Below, one piece after another: positions 7,773 through 18,266 of a stretch of DNA of 64,000 bases. The stretch lies in assembly GCF_004123845.1 (NCBI RefSeq), contig NZ_NBDP01000053.1, forward strand, positions 124,001-188,000, written 5' to 3'. This stretch comes from Allobosea sp. Tri-44. Lineage in GTDB: Bacteria; Pseudomonadota; Alphaproteobacteria; Rhizobiales; Beijerinckiaceae. Under the pieces are notes generated by a model that had not been told where the DNA came from, made no database searches, and saw only the letters and a list, made by a program, of their open reading frames with translations. A program made the translations under genes and the position numbers. Positions within the stretch are counted from its first letter, which is position 1. Each line of letters opens with the position of its first letter.

Positions 7773-9728
7773 TCAGCCTGCCGTACCCAGCGCCGCGACC
7801 GCATCCTGCGCGATGTGGTTGATCGTCGATTCCGCGATCGCTCGCAGCCTCAACGCCAGGCCGAAAGCTTCGCTGCCACGCCGTGCCGGCTCGGGCAATT
7901 GCGTCCAGAGCTCAGCCGCCTTCACGACCTCGTTCCGGGCGAGCGCCGCTTCCAGCCGGATCGGCAGGGTCGCGGGATCGGTCGAGCCGGATTCGCCGAC
8001 CGGGCGGATGGTGACGATGCGGCTCGCCAGTCCGAGCAGCTTGTCTTCCCAGTTGTTCGCGGCCGGCGCGGTCTCGCGCACGAAAAGGGCGCGATGGCTC
8101 CCGAATTGCGTCAGCAGTTGATCGCGGGTCGCGGCGCCGGAGCCGGCCACGGCGCTCAGCGCCGCCCGCTGCTCGGCGGGGATGTCTCCGAGGGCGGCGA
8201 GATCGGGCTGGAAGGGCCGGCCCGAGCCGATCGCGTCACGGATGCGCTCCGCCAGGACAACGCGTGCGGCGGCCAGCGCCTGCCGGCTCGGCTGGGCGGC
8301 ACTCTTGGCCGCCGCTTCGACGCCGGCAAGACGCTGGCCCAGCGTCGCGGCTGCGTCGCGGGCAGCGTTTGCAGTGCTGTCGGCGCGGTCGAGCTTCTCG
8401 TTCAGCCCGGCGGCGATCGTCGCACCGCCAGCCGGAGCGGCCTTGGCAAGCTCGGCGAGCCGGGCGGCATTGGCCTGCGCCTCGCCGCTTGCCTTGGCGG
8501 CGCTCTCAGCCGCTGCCGCTGCCTTGCGGTCGACGGCATCGAGTGCGGCGCGATTGGGCAAAGCGGCGCTCTGTGCCTGCAAGGTCTCGACGCGCTTGGC
8601 GAGTTCGGCCAGCCGCGCACCGTCATCAGGAGCTGAGAGCCGCATGGCTAGCAGCACCAGGCCGGCGCCGACCACCCCGCCTGCGAGGCCGGCGAGCGCG
8701 ACGGTCGGCAGGCTGTAGCGGCGCTGATGCTCTGGTACCGGCGGTGGCGTGAATTCCTGGGCGAGCGCTTCGGTCGGCAGCACGGCTTCGGCTTGCGTCT
8801 CGGTGCGCTCGGCCTCGGCCGTGCTCGTTGCCGAAGCGGTAGCCTCGGCAGATGAGGTCGCGACGGCTTCGGTGGCGGCAAGCTCGATCGTCGGCGGTGT
8901 CCTGCCGGAGCGATTGCGGCGCTTACCGGCCGGGCCCTGTTCGCTGCTCGGCTCTGCCGTCATGCCGTCCTTGTCCTCTGCCGCTGCTGGCTCCTTAGCA
9001 TCGCCAGTCAGCAGAGTGCGAGCGGGAAGCTGGTCGAGCGCGGCGAAGAGGGCGGCTTCCTCGGGGTGCTCGGCGACGAGCACGGTGTCGGAGCCAGCCG
9101 CGATCAGGGGCGCGGCGACCTCGATCGAGAGTGCAAGCTGGGGCAGCGCCTGCGCCTGCTCGGCCAGTCCGGCCTTGCCGGCGAGATCGAGGAAGATCTG
9201 GGCGCTGCGCGGCGAATAATGCAGGGCGGCGTCGGCCGAGCCGTCGCGCAGGGCGTCGGCGGCAGGGGGGGGCAGTGCGTCGACCGCCTTGGCCTCATAG
9301 GCCGTCCACAGCACGACCTCGTGGCCGGCATCGCGCAGTTGCCGCGGCAAGTCCTCGTGGCGGTCGCGGCCGGCGACGAAGAGCAGCTTCTGGCCCTTGG
9401 GCAAGCGCTCGAGGATCAGCGCCAACAAGTCAGCGCGCCCGCCCTGAGCGCTGTGCGCGGTGAAGCCGAGCTTGCCGACCGTGTCCGCCGTGCGCGCGCC
9501 GACGCAGAAGGCTGGCAGCGTGCTGCGCCAGGTCTTCGGCAGGGTTTCCACTGCCGGCACGGCATTGGCGCTGGTCAGGACGAGGGCGTCGAACGGCCCC
9601 TTCGGCGGCTTCTCGCTACTCGGCACGATCTGGAACAGCGGCGCAACCACCGGATCCCTGCCGCGCTCGCGCAAGGCTTGCGCGCTGCGCTCGGCATCCT
9701 GCTGAGGTCTGAACACCAGAACGCGCAT
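7773..9728 (-). CDS. hemD: Fused uroporphyrinogen-III synthase / Mic60 (mitofilin-like) protein
   Basis: One 651-residue frame. Residues 1-230 are a HemD domain (starts MRVLVFRPQQDAERSA; LVLTSANAV near 50; FVAGRDRHEDLP near 118; ALHYSPRSAQIF near 188), which closes hydroxymethylbilane to uroporphyrinogen III. From residue 256 (ATG 8963) the sequence looks like the start of a separate alphaproteobacterial Mic60: a basic RSGRTPPTIEL segment, one membrane segment at about 341-364, an alanine-rich coiled coil (about 375-480) and a C-terminal mitofilin-like domain. Usually these are two adjacent genes. An AAGGAC sequence 5 bases before ATG 8963 could allow separate initiation. See findings. Confidence 0.85.
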   Translation of the reverse strand: MRVLVFRPQQDAERSAQALRERGRDPVVAPLFQIVPSSEKPPKGPFDALVLTSANAVPAVETLPKTWRSTLPAFCVGARTADTVGKLGFTAHSAQGGRADLLALILERLPKGQKLLFVAGRDRHEDLPRQLRDAGHEVVLWTAYEAKAVDALPPPAADALRDGSADAALHYSPRSAQIFLDLAGKAGLAEQAQALPQLALSIEVAAPLIAAGSDTVLVAEHPEEAALFAALDQLPARTLLTGDAKEPAAAEDKDGMTAEPSSEQGPAGKRRNRSGRTPPTIELAATEAVATSSAEATASATSTAEAERTETQAEAVLPTEALAQEFTPPPVPEHQRRYSLPTVALAGLAGGVVGAGLVLLAMRLSAPDDGARLAELAKRVETLQAQSAALPNRAALDAVDRKAAAAAESAAKASGEAQANAARLAELAKAAPAGGATIAAGLNEKLDRADSTANAARDAAATLGQRLAGVEAAAKSAAQPSRQALAAARVVLAERIRDAIGSGRPFQPDLAALGDIPAEQRAALSAVAGSGAATRDQLLTQFGSHRALFVRETAPAANNWEDKLLGLASRIVTIRPVGESGSTDPATLPIRLEAALARNEVVKAAELWTQLPEPARRGSEAFGLALRLRAIAESTINHIAQDAVAALGTAG

Positions 9729-9752
9729 ATCGTCTCCTCGTACGGACTTCGC

Positions 9753-10712
9753 TCAGGCGGGATCGTAGATGCCGGCCGGGGCGCGGGCGCGCAGTTCGCG
9801 CCCAAGATCGGCTCCCAGTTGCGCGGCCTCCGTGACGGAACCAAGGCGCTCACCCTCGGCGCTAGCCTTACCGTCGGGCGAAAGCAGAAGGCCACGCAAG
9901 TGCAGGCGCGCGCCATCGACGGTGGCGTGGCCGGCAATCGGCGTGCGGCATGAGCCGTCGAGCTCGGTCAGGTAGGCGCGTTCGGCGGCGAGGGCATGGC
10001 CGGTGTCGCGGCAGATGATCGGGGCGAGCGCCGCTGCCGCAGCTGCATCGCCGGCGCGAATCACCACGGCGATGGCGCCCTGGCCGACTGCGGGCAGGCA
10101 TTCCTCGAGCGAGAGGATGCCGCTTGCCTTGTCGGCAAGGCCGAGGCGGCGCAACCCCGCGAGCGCGAGCAGGGTTGCGTCGATCTCGCCGCTCGCGACC
10201 TTCTCCAGTCGCCGTCCGACATTGCCGCGCAGCAGCGTCACCTCGAGATCGGGCCGCACCCGCTTCAGGATCGCCTGGCGGCGCAGCGAGGCCGAGCCGA
10301 CGATTGCGCCCTGCGGCAGGTCGGCGAGGCTGGAGATGCCGCGCGCGATCAGCGCGTCACGGACATCCTCGCGCGGCAGGTAGCCGGCGATGACGAGGCC
10401 ATCGGGCAGTGCGGTCGGCAAGTCCTTGGCGGAATGGATGGCGAAATCGATGGTGCCGGCGAGTTGGGCGGCGTCGATCTCCTTGGTGAAGAGTCCCTTG
10501 CCGCCGGCCTCCGACAGCGCCCGGTTCTGGATCGCGTCACCGGTGGTGCGGATCACGTCGAGCGGCAGCTCAGCGCTGTCCCAGCCATGGGCGGCGCCGA
10601 GCCGGCGGGCGAGCTCGTGCGCCTGCGCCAGGGCCAATGGGCTGCCACGTGTGCCGAGAATGAAGCGGCCAGGGAGCCGGGTTTCGCGCGGCGGGGTCGG
10701 CATATCGGTCAT
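9753..10712 (-). CDS. hemC: Hydroxymethylbilane synthase (porphobilinogen deaminase)
   Basis: 319 residues from MTDMPTPP. It polymerises four porphobilinogens to hydroxymethylbilane. Typical motifs: LGTRGSPLALAQ near the start, FAIHSAKDLPT (with the catalytic Asp region), GSASLRRQAIL, LRGNVGRRL, and LDGSCRTPIAG, whose Cys (about residue 255) carries the dipyrromethane cofactor. The frame reaches 10772 but the extra 20 residues are not conserved. Gene order hemC-hemD/Mic60-hemY on the minus strand, divergent from tsaD. Confidence 0.95.
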   Translation of the reverse strand: MTDMPTPPRETRLPGRFILGTRGSPLALAQAHELARRLGAAHGWDSAELPLDVIRTTGDAIQNRALSEAGGKGLFTKEIDAAQLAGTIDFAIHSAKDLPTALPDGLVIAGYLPREDVRDALIARGISSLADLPQGAIVGSASLRRQAILKRVRPDLEVTLLRGNVGRRLEKVASGEIDATLLALAGLRRLGLADKASGILSLEECLPAVGQGAIAVVIRAGDAAAAAALAPIICRDTGHALAAERAYLTELDGSCRTPIAGHATVDGARLHLRGLLLSPDGKASAEGERLGSVTEAAQLGADLGRELRARAPAGIYDPA

Positions 10713-10875
10713 TCGCTGCGAGGTCTCCGCTTTCGCGCCGCAAGTTCTGCGTCTTCTGCTGGCGCTGGCCATTGGCCTTCGCCTTCATGCAGCACTATAC
10801 GGAGGAAATCCCCGCGCGAAACCGCGCACCTCGGCGGCAGCCCGGCCATTGGCGCGATGCCCGCCCAACGTTACG

Positions 10876-11925
10876 ATGAGCATGCGAGTTCTGGGCATAG
10901 AGACGACCTGCGACGAGACGGCCGCCGCGATCGTCTCCGTCGAACGTTCCGGCGAAGCGAAGATCCTGTCGAACGAGATCCTCAGCCAGATCGGGGCCCA
11001 TGCGGCCTATGGCGGCGTCGTGCCCGAGATCGCGGCGCGCGCCCATGTCGAGGCGATCGACCGGATCGTGATGCGCGCCTTCGAGACGGCCGGCATGAAG
11101 CCCTCCGAGATCGACGGCGTCGCCGCCGCGGCCGGGCCGGGCCTGATCGGCGGTGTCATGGTCGGCCTGACCACGGCGAAGGCGATCGCGCTGGTGACGG
11201 GCCGACCCTTCATCGCGATCAACCATCTCGAGGGTCATGCCCTGACGGCGCGGCTGACCGACGACATCGCCTTTCCCTATCTGCTGCTGCTGGTCTCGGG
11301 CGGTCACACGCAATTGCTCGCCGTGCGCGGCGTTGGCGACTATCTCCGGCTCGGCACCACCATCGACGATGCGGTCGGCGAGGCCTTCGACAAGATCGCC
11401 AAGATGCTCGGCCTGCCCTATCCGGGCGGCCCCTCGGTCGAGCGCGAGGCGAAGGCCGGCGATCCCGAGCGCTTCGAATTCCCGCGGCCGATGAGCGGAC
11501 GGCCCAATCCGGATTTCTCGCTCTCGGGCCTGAAGACTGCGGTGCGGCTGGTCGCCGAGCGGATCGCGCCGCTCTCCGATCGCGACGTCGCCGATCTCTG
11601 CGCCTCGTTCCAGGCCGCCGTCGTCGACGTGCTGGTCGACCGCACGCGGGCCGGCCTGCGCGCCTGCCGCGAGGCCGGGATCAAGCCGACCTCCCTGGTC
11701 GTGGCCGGTGGCGTCGCTGCCAACCAGCAGATCCGCAACGGTCTGGTGCGCTTGGCGACAGAGGCCGGACTGCCGATGGTCGCGCCGCCGATGGCGCTTT
11801 GCGGCGACAATGGCGCGATGATCGCCTGGGCGGGGCTGGAGCGCCTGCGGCTCGGCCTCGTCGACGATATGAGCGCGCTGGCGCGCCCGCGCTGGCCGCT
11901 CGACGAACTCAGGGCGAAGGCGTGA
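10876..11925 (+). CDS. tsaD: tRNA N6-adenosine threonylcarbamoyltransferase
   Basis: 349 residues from MSMRVLGIETTCDET (ATG 10882 is an alternative two codons in). It transfers the threonylcarbamoyl group to A37 of ANN-decoding tRNAs together with TsaB and TsaE. The ASKHA ATPase fold shows the metal-binding HLEGH (H117, H121), LLVSGGHTQLL, and the C-terminal VAGGVAANQQIRNGL and LCGDNGAMIAWAG. A reading frame extends far upstream across hemC but is a shadow. The stop overlaps the gpsA start by 4 bases. Confidence 0.96.
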   Translation: MSMRVLGIETTCDETAAAIVSVERSGEAKILSNEILSQIGAHAAYGGVVPEIAARAHVEAIDRIVMRAFETAGMKPSEIDGVAAAAGPGLIGGVMVGLTTAKAIALVTGRPFIAINHLEGHALTARLTDDIAFPYLLLLVSGGHTQLLAVRGVGDYLRLGTTIDDAVGEAFDKIAKMLGLPYPGGPSVEREAKAGDPERFEFPRPMSGRPNPDFSLSGLKTAVRLVAERIAPLSDRDVADLCASFQAAVVDVLVDRTRAGLRACREAGIKPTSLVVAGGVAANQQIRNGLVRLATEAGLPMVAPPMALCGDNGAMIAWAGLERLRLGLVDDMSALARPRWPLDELRAKA

Positions 11926-12920
11926 GCGGAAAAGCCCGCTACCAGACGATCGGTGTCGCGGGAGCCGGCGCCTTCGGCACGGCGCTGGCGCTTGCCGCCG
12001 CGCGGGCTGGGCGGCGGGTGCTGCTCTGGGCCCGCGACGCGGAGACCGTGGCGACCCTGCGCGATAAGCGCGAGGCGCCGCGATTGCCGGGCGCGAGGCT
12101 CCCCGACGCGATCGAACCGATCTCGGATATCGCGGTGCTGGCACAGGTCGAAGCGCTGATTCTGGCCGTGCCGACGCAGGCGCTGCGTGCGGCCTCGATG
12201 CTGCTCGCGCCGGCGCTGCCGGCAGGGTTGCCGGTGATCTCGGCCGCCAAGGGCATCGAGCAAGGCAGCGGGCGCTTCACCACGCAGATCATCGCCGAGG
12301 CAATGCCGCAGGCGGTTCCGGCGGTACTGTCCGGGCCGAGCTTCGCCGCCGACATCGCCCGCGGCCTGCCGACGGCGCTGACCCTGGCTTGCTCCGACGC
12401 TGCACTCGCACAGGGGCTGGCAGAGGCGCTGAATTCATCCGCGCTGCGCATCTATCACAGCAACGATCCGCGCGGCGTCGAGATTGGTGGTGCGGCCAAG
12501 AACGTGCTCGCCATCGCCGCCGGCATCGCGATCGGCCTCGGGCTCGGCGAGAGCGCCCGCGCGGCGCTGGTGGCGCGTGGCTTTTCGGAACTGCGCCGCT
12601 TCGGCGAAGCCCATGGCGCGCAGGCCGAGACGCTGATGGGGCTTTCGGGGCTGGGCGACGTCGTGCTCTCCTGCGCCACGGCGCAGTCACGCAACTTCGC
12701 CTATGGCCAGGCGCTGGGGCAGGGCAGGTCGCCGACCGAAGCCGCGGGCGGCAAGCTCGCGGAGGGCGCGTTCACGGCGTCCGTGCTGGTCCAGATGGCG
12801 CGGGCGCAGGAGATCGACATGCCGATCGCGGAAGCGGTCGCGAGCGTCATCGCCGGCACCGTCGGCGTGCGCGAGGCGGTCGCGGACCTGCTGGCGCGGC
12901 CGGTACGTGCGGAGAATTGA
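11922..12920 (+). CDS. gpsA: Glycerol-3-phosphate dehydrogenase [NAD(P)+]
   Basis: 332 residues, GTG start at 11922 inside the tsaD stop (GTGA overlap). Reduces dihydroxyacetone phosphate to sn-glycerol-3-phosphate for phospholipid synthesis. Rossmann motif VAGAGAFGTALA at 10-21, PVISAAKGIE, VLSGPSFAADIARG, the catalytic Lys region GGAAKNVLAIAAGI and LMGLSGLGDVVLSC are all present. The overlap with tsaD implies translational coupling. Confidence 0.95.
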   Translation: MSGKARYQTIGVAGAGAFGTALALAAARAGRRVLLWARDAETVATLRDKREAPRLPGARLPDAIEPISDIAVLAQVEALILAVPTQALRAASMLLAPALPAGLPVISAAKGIEQGSGRFTTQIIAEAMPQAVPAVLSGPSFAADIARGLPTALTLACSDAALAQGLAEALNSSALRIYHSNDPRGVEIGGAAKNVLAIAAGIAIGLGLGESARAALVARGFSELRRFGEAHGAQAETLMGLSGLGDVVLSCATAQSRNFAYGQALGQGRSPTEAAGGKLAEGAFTASVLVQMARAQEIDMPIAEAVASVIAGTVGVREAVADLLARPVRAEN

Positions 12921-12932
12921 GCGGAGACGGCA

Positions 12933-13262
12933 ATGGCGAATGACTGGTCCGATCTGACGAAGCGCGTCGCGCGCGGTATCGCCGAGGTACGCAAGACGAC
13001 CGGGGCCGAGCTGGTGAGCGAGAGCAAGCCGGTGCCGTTGGCGGGGCGCATCGCCGGGCGGGTGATCGAATTGCGCCGTCGGCGCGCCGAGGACACGCAT
13101 CGCTTCGTGCTGATCCTGCCTTTCGGCGAGGGAGAAACCCGGATCGAGCTCTCGCCCCAGGATTATGCCGCGCTGACGCGCGAGATGGTCAGGTTCTGGA
13201 ATGAGAACGGCGAGGCGTCGTCACGGACGCCGGTGCCTTTGAAGGAAGAGGATGAGGGCTGA
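12933..13262 (+). CDS. Hypothetical protein following gpsA
   Basis: 109 residues, ATG 12933 preceded by GAGCGGAGAC. Highly charged; MANDWSDLTKRVARGIAEVR is a short helix, followed by a beta-rich middle (THRFVLILPFGEGETRIELS) and an acidic C-terminus. I do not recognise a named domain. It lies 12 bases after gpsA and its stop overlaps the EVE gene by one base, so it is part of the tsaD-gpsA transcript. Confidence 0.75.
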   Translation: MANDWSDLTKRVARGIAEVRKTTGAELVSESKPVPLAGRIAGRVIELRRRRAEDTHRFVLILPFGEGETRIELSPQDYAALTREMVRFWNENGEASSRTPVPLKEEDEG

Positions 13263-13672
13263 TGGCGCACTGGTTGATCAAATCGGAACCCTCGGTCTTT
13301 TCCTGGGACGACCAGGTCAAGGCCGGGGCCAAGGGCACGCATTGGGACGGGGTGAAGAACCACACCGCCAAGCTCAACCTGATGGCGATGAAGCAGGGCG
13401 ACCAGGTTTTCTTCTACCACTCCAATGAGGGGCTCGAGGTCGTCGGCATCGTCGAGGTCATCAAGGAGCACTATCCCTGGACCGAGGCGGGCCCGCCCTG
13501 GGTACTGGTAGACTTCAAGGCGGTGAAGCCCTTGCCGAAGCCGGTCTCGCTCGCCGCGGTCAAGGCCGAGCCGAAGCTCGCCAAGATGGCGCTCGTCACC
13601 TCCTTCCGCCTCTCGGTGCAGCCGGTGACCGACGAGGAATGGGCGCTGGTCTGCAAGATGGGCGGGCTGTAG
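13262..13672 (+). CDS. EVE domain protein
   Basis: 136 residues beginning MAHWLIKSEPSVFSWDDQ, the typical start of bacterial EVE (thymocyte nuclear protein 1-like, PUA-related) proteins. Aromatic residues in HWDGVKNHTAKLNL and GDQVFFYHS form the pocket that in relatives binds modified bases in DNA or RNA. No partner restriction or modification gene is nearby, so a housekeeping role with tRNA or 5-methylcytosine is only a guess. The ATG shares its A with the stop of the preceding gene. Confidence 0.9.
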   Translation: MAHWLIKSEPSVFSWDDQVKAGAKGTHWDGVKNHTAKLNLMAMKQGDQVFFYHSNEGLEVVGIVEVIKEHYPWTEAGPPWVLVDFKAVKPLPKPVSLAAVKAEPKLAKMALVTSFRLSVQPVTDEEWALVCKMGGL

Positions 13673-13706
13673 CGCTCAGTTGCCCCTTGCGGGCTGACGA
13701 TAAATT

Positions 13707-13740
13707 CCATAACTATACCGTCTGGACGGTTTAGTTATGG
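13707..13740. promoter_or_regulatory. Operator-like inverted repeat upstream of tetR
   Basis: CCATAACTATACCGTC and GACGGTTTAGTTATGG form 16-base arms around TG with a single mismatch. It ends 10 bases before the tetR start and runs into its GGAGGT ribosome binding site, so binding would block initiation. Size and position suit a TetR-family dimer pair and autoregulation. Confidence 0.75.
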
Positions 13741-13750
13741 AGGTGCGGCC

Positions 13751-14275
13751 ATGCGCCGAAGCAAGAAGTCGGAGCTGCTCGAAGCGGCGGGGGCGATCAT
13801 TGTCGGCAGCGGCGTCGAAGCGCTGACCTTCGATCGCCTCGCAGCCGAGACTGGCGTCAGCAAGGGCGGCATCCTCTATCACTTCCCCGACAAGGAGCGG
13901 CTGCTTATCGCTCTGGTCGAGGGCATCGTCGCGCTGACCGATCTTGCGATCGCTGACGCGGTGCAAAGCGAGGCCGGCCCGGCCCGGCCCGGCCGCTGGC
14001 TGCGCGCCTATATCGGGGTCGCTTTCACCAATGGCGACGAGATCGACCGGCTGCTTGGCGTGCTGATCGCCGCCCTGCCGCCGGACTCGCCCGCCCTTGT
14101 GCCGCTCATTGCCGCGGACCGGCGTTGGCTCGAGGCGGCCTGCGCTGACGGGCTGCCGCGCGGCCTTGCGATCGCGATCCGGCTCGCCGTCGACGGCGCC
14201 TTCTTCACCAAGCTGGACGAGGGCAATGCCGCCGCGACGCGCGCAACCCTGCTGAAGCTGACGGAGCAGCCGTGA
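13751..14275 (+). CDS. TetR/AcrR family transcriptional regulator
   Basis: 174 residues. The N-terminal helix-turn-helix (residues 5-50: LLEAAGAIIV, LTFDRLAAETGVSKGGILYHFPDKERLL) is a clear TetR DNA-binding domain; the C-terminal ligand domain is short and alanine-rich. A 34-base palindrome at 13707-13740 sits at its promoter. The stop codon overlaps the start of the DUF418 gene, so it probably represses itself and that membrane protein. The inducer is unknown. Confidence 0.92.
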   Translation: MRRSKKSELLEAAGAIIVGSGVEALTFDRLAAETGVSKGGILYHFPDKERLLIALVEGIVALTDLAIADAVQSEAGPARPGRWLRAYIGVAFTNGDEIDRLLGVLIAALPPDSPALVPLIAADRRWLEAACADGLPRGLAIAIRLAVDGAFFTKLDEGNAAATRATLLKLTEQP

Positions 14276-15459
14276 TGACGCCCGCTCCAATGGCTGCGGC
14301 CGGACGCGATCCGGCCATCGACATGATTCGCGGCGTCGCGCTGTTCGGCATCCTCGTCGTCAACATGCCGTTCTTCGCGATGCCGTTCGGCTTCGGCGGC
14401 GACTGGTGGCGCTCGGCCTTTCCCGGCGCGCTAGACCGGTTCGCGGTCTTCCTGATCCAGGCGCTGTTCGAGGCGAAGTTCATCCTGATCTTCTCCTTCC
14501 TGTTCGGCTATGGCGCGGCGCGCCAGATCGAAACTAACGGCCCGGCGCGCTATCGGCGGCGGCTCCTCGCACTCGGCCTGCTCGGTATTGCGCATGCGCT
14601 GCTGCTCTTTGCCGGCGACATCCTGCTGGCCTATGCGCTGCTTGGCCTGATCCTGCCGCTGGCGGCGCGCTGGTCGGCCTTGCGCCTCGTCAAGGCGGCG
14701 GCGCTGATGTGGCTGCTCGCCATCCTCACCCATACCCTTCTCGGCATCGTCGGGGTCATCGAGCCGGACAGCTGGAAAGGCGGCGATGATGCCGCCGTCG
14801 CCCTGCATCGTTCCGGCGATTTCCTCGGGATCGCGCGTTACCGGCTGGTCGAATGGGCGGTGTTCTATGGGCTCGCGCCGTTCATCACGCTGCCGCATGT
14901 CGCGATGATGTTCTTCCTGGGCATGGCGGCCTATCGCCATCTCGACTCGACGCCGCTGAGCAGTCTTGCCGCGCAAGGCCGTTCGATCGCCCGGCTGCTC
15001 TGGCTGCCGGCTCTCATCGGTAACATCGCCTATGCCGCGATGGCGGTGGCGACGCCGGGTGCGATGAAGCCCGCCTTCGCTGCGGCCGAGCTGATCCTGC
15101 GCGGGGTGTTCCCACCGCTGCTCAGCCTCGTCCTGATCGGCGCCGGCCTGAGCGTCTTCACCAGCCCGCTCGGGGCCCGGATCGGGCGCATCTTCCAGGC
15201 CGATGGCCGGTTGTCGCTGTCGCTCTACATCTGCGAATCGATTGCCTGCGCTCTGCTCTTCCTCGGCTACGGCTTTGGCCTTTATGGTCGGCTCGGGCCC
15301 GCAGCCGCTATCGGCCTGGCGGCGCTGGTCTATTTCGGTTTGCTCGTCATTGCTTCGGCATGGGGCAAGGTCTTTGCCAAGGGGCCGTTCGAATGGTTCG
15401 TCGAGCGCATGGCGGGGCCGCGCCGGCCGCCGGGAATGGCTCTCGAAACCGCCGGATAG
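14275..15459 (+). CDS. DUF418 (YeiB-like) multi-pass membrane protein
   Basis: 394 residues from ATG 14275 (the GTG one codon earlier is an alternative). The start RDPAIDMIRGVALFGILVVNM is the hallmark of the YeiB/acyltransferase-3-like family; about ten membrane segments follow and the C-terminal block with ILIGAGLS, GRLSLSLYICES and GPFEWFVERM is the DUF418 domain. Function is unknown; the family has been linked to membrane transport or surface modification. Its start overlaps tetR, indicating joint control. Confidence 0.88.
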   Translation: MTPAPMAAAGRDPAIDMIRGVALFGILVVNMPFFAMPFGFGGDWWRSAFPGALDRFAVFLIQALFEAKFILIFSFLFGYGAARQIETNGPARYRRRLLALGLLGIAHALLLFAGDILLAYALLGLILPLAARWSALRLVKAAALMWLLAILTHTLLGIVGVIEPDSWKGGDDAAVALHRSGDFLGIARYRLVEWAVFYGLAPFITLPHVAMMFFLGMAAYRHLDSTPLSSLAAQGRSIARLLWLPALIGNIAYAAMAVATPGAMKPAFAAAELILRGVFPPLLSLVLIGAGLSVFTSPLGARIGRIFQADGRLSLSLYICESIACALLFLGYGFGLYGRLGPAAAIGLAALVYFGLLVIASAWGKVFAKGPFEWFVERMAGPRRPPGMALETAG

Positions 15460-15661
15460 GCTCGCTTTTTAGCGCCTTTCGCACTGCGCAACCTCGCCGA
15501 AAGTCGCAGCAACGAAAGTGCGAGCCCGCGGCGCTTGTCGGCGTGACTTCGCGCCCTATGATGCGACCAACTCGGAAAAGGCCGGTCGGATCGCGGTGAC
15601 ATGGCCGTCGCGATCTGCACACCGGCTCCGACGACGGCCCAAGTCTGGGGAGACGCCTGTT

Positions 15662-17614
<1,953 letters not shown>

Positions 17615-17635
17615 GTCTGGGAATAGCGGCCGCGA

Positions 17636-17730
17636 CGTCATGCTCGGGCTTGTCCCGAGCATCCACGCCTTGAAAGCCGTTTCTCACGAAGGAAGACGTG
17701 GATGGTCGCCACAAGGGCGACCATGACGGA
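17636..17730. repeat. Two-hairpin intergenic repeat (family 2, copy B)
   Basis: ATGCTCGGG/CCCGAGCAT palindrome starting at 17640, then ATCCACG (17661-17667), a short variable centre, CGTGGAT (17697-17703) and a second palindrome ATGGTCGCC/GGCGACCAT ending at 17724. It lies between the convergent acsA and fur-type genes and could end both transcripts. Copies with the same layout are at 27398-27491 and 52489-52580. Confidence 0.85.
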
Positions 17731-17739
17731 AAGCGCCAG

Positions 17740-18198
17740 TCAGGCGTCCTTCTTGCCGGGCTTGCGCCGCGCCGGCTTCGTCTTGCGCCCATAAAGCTCC
17801 AGCTTGTGCCGGACGATCTCGTAGCCGAGTTCGGCCGCGATCTTGGCCTGGAGCGCCTCGATCTCGGGCGAGGAGAACTCGACGACCTGGCCGGTCTCGA
17901 CATCGATCAGATGATCATGGTGCTGCTGGTCGGCGTGCTCGTAGCGTGAGACGCCATCCTCGAAGGCATGGCGTTCGATCGCGCCTTGCGTCTCCAGCAG
18001 CTTCATCGTGCGGTAGACGGTCGAGAGCGACAGCGTCGGGTCGTGCACGAAGGCGCGCGTGAAGATGCCCTTCGCATCGGGATGATCGTCGGCCTCGGCC
18101 AGGACGCGCAGGATCAGCCGGCGCTGCTGGGTCATGCGCAGCCCCGCCTTGCGGAGCTGGAGCTCGAACGCCTCAACGCGCTGGTCGATTCCTTTCAT
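17740..18198 (-). CDS. Fur family metal-responsive regulator (Fur/Mur type)
   Basis: 152 residues from MKGIDQRVEAFELQLRKAGLRMTQQRRLIL; the longer frame to 18330 runs through the operator region and is rejected. Winged helix (SLSTVYRTMKLLE) and the metal-site segment HHDHLIDVETGQVVEF are present. The CxxC pairs of Zur and of gamma-proteobacterial Fur are absent, as in rhizobial Fur/Mur proteins. It is divergent from a metal ABC importer with two palindromes between them, so a manganese-sensing Mur role is the best guess; iron or zinc cannot be excluded. Confidence 0.88.
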   Translation of the reverse strand: MKGIDQRVEAFELQLRKAGLRMTQQRRLILRVLAEADDHPDAKGIFTRAFVHDPTLSLSTVYRTMKLLETQGAIERHAFEDGVSRYEHADQQHHDHLIDVETGQVVEFSSPEIEALQAKIAAELGYEIVRHKLELYGRKTKPARRKPGKKDA

Positions 18199-18245
18199 GC
18201 CAGAGAGGTAGCAACGCTGAGAGGCATTTGCAAAAACTGCTTTAT

Positions 18246-18260
18246 CGCAATTCGTTTGCA
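18246..18260. promoter_or_regulatory. Putative Fur/Mur operator 1
   Basis: CGCAA-TTCGT-TTGCA, an imperfect 5-5-5 inverted repeat with the same layout as operator 2. It lies between the divergent regulator and importer promoters, 48 bases from the regulator start. Confidence 0.6.
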
Positions 18261-18266
18261 ACTGCG

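Noticed and set aside
9996..11921. N-terminal extension of gpsA across hemC and tsaD
   Set aside because: Read-through of an open frame; GTG 11922 with a 4-base overlap gives a protein of normal length.
13262..13672. EVE protein as part of a modification-dependent defence system
   Set aside because: No nuclease, McrB-type or methylase partner; it lies in a conserved housekeeping operon.
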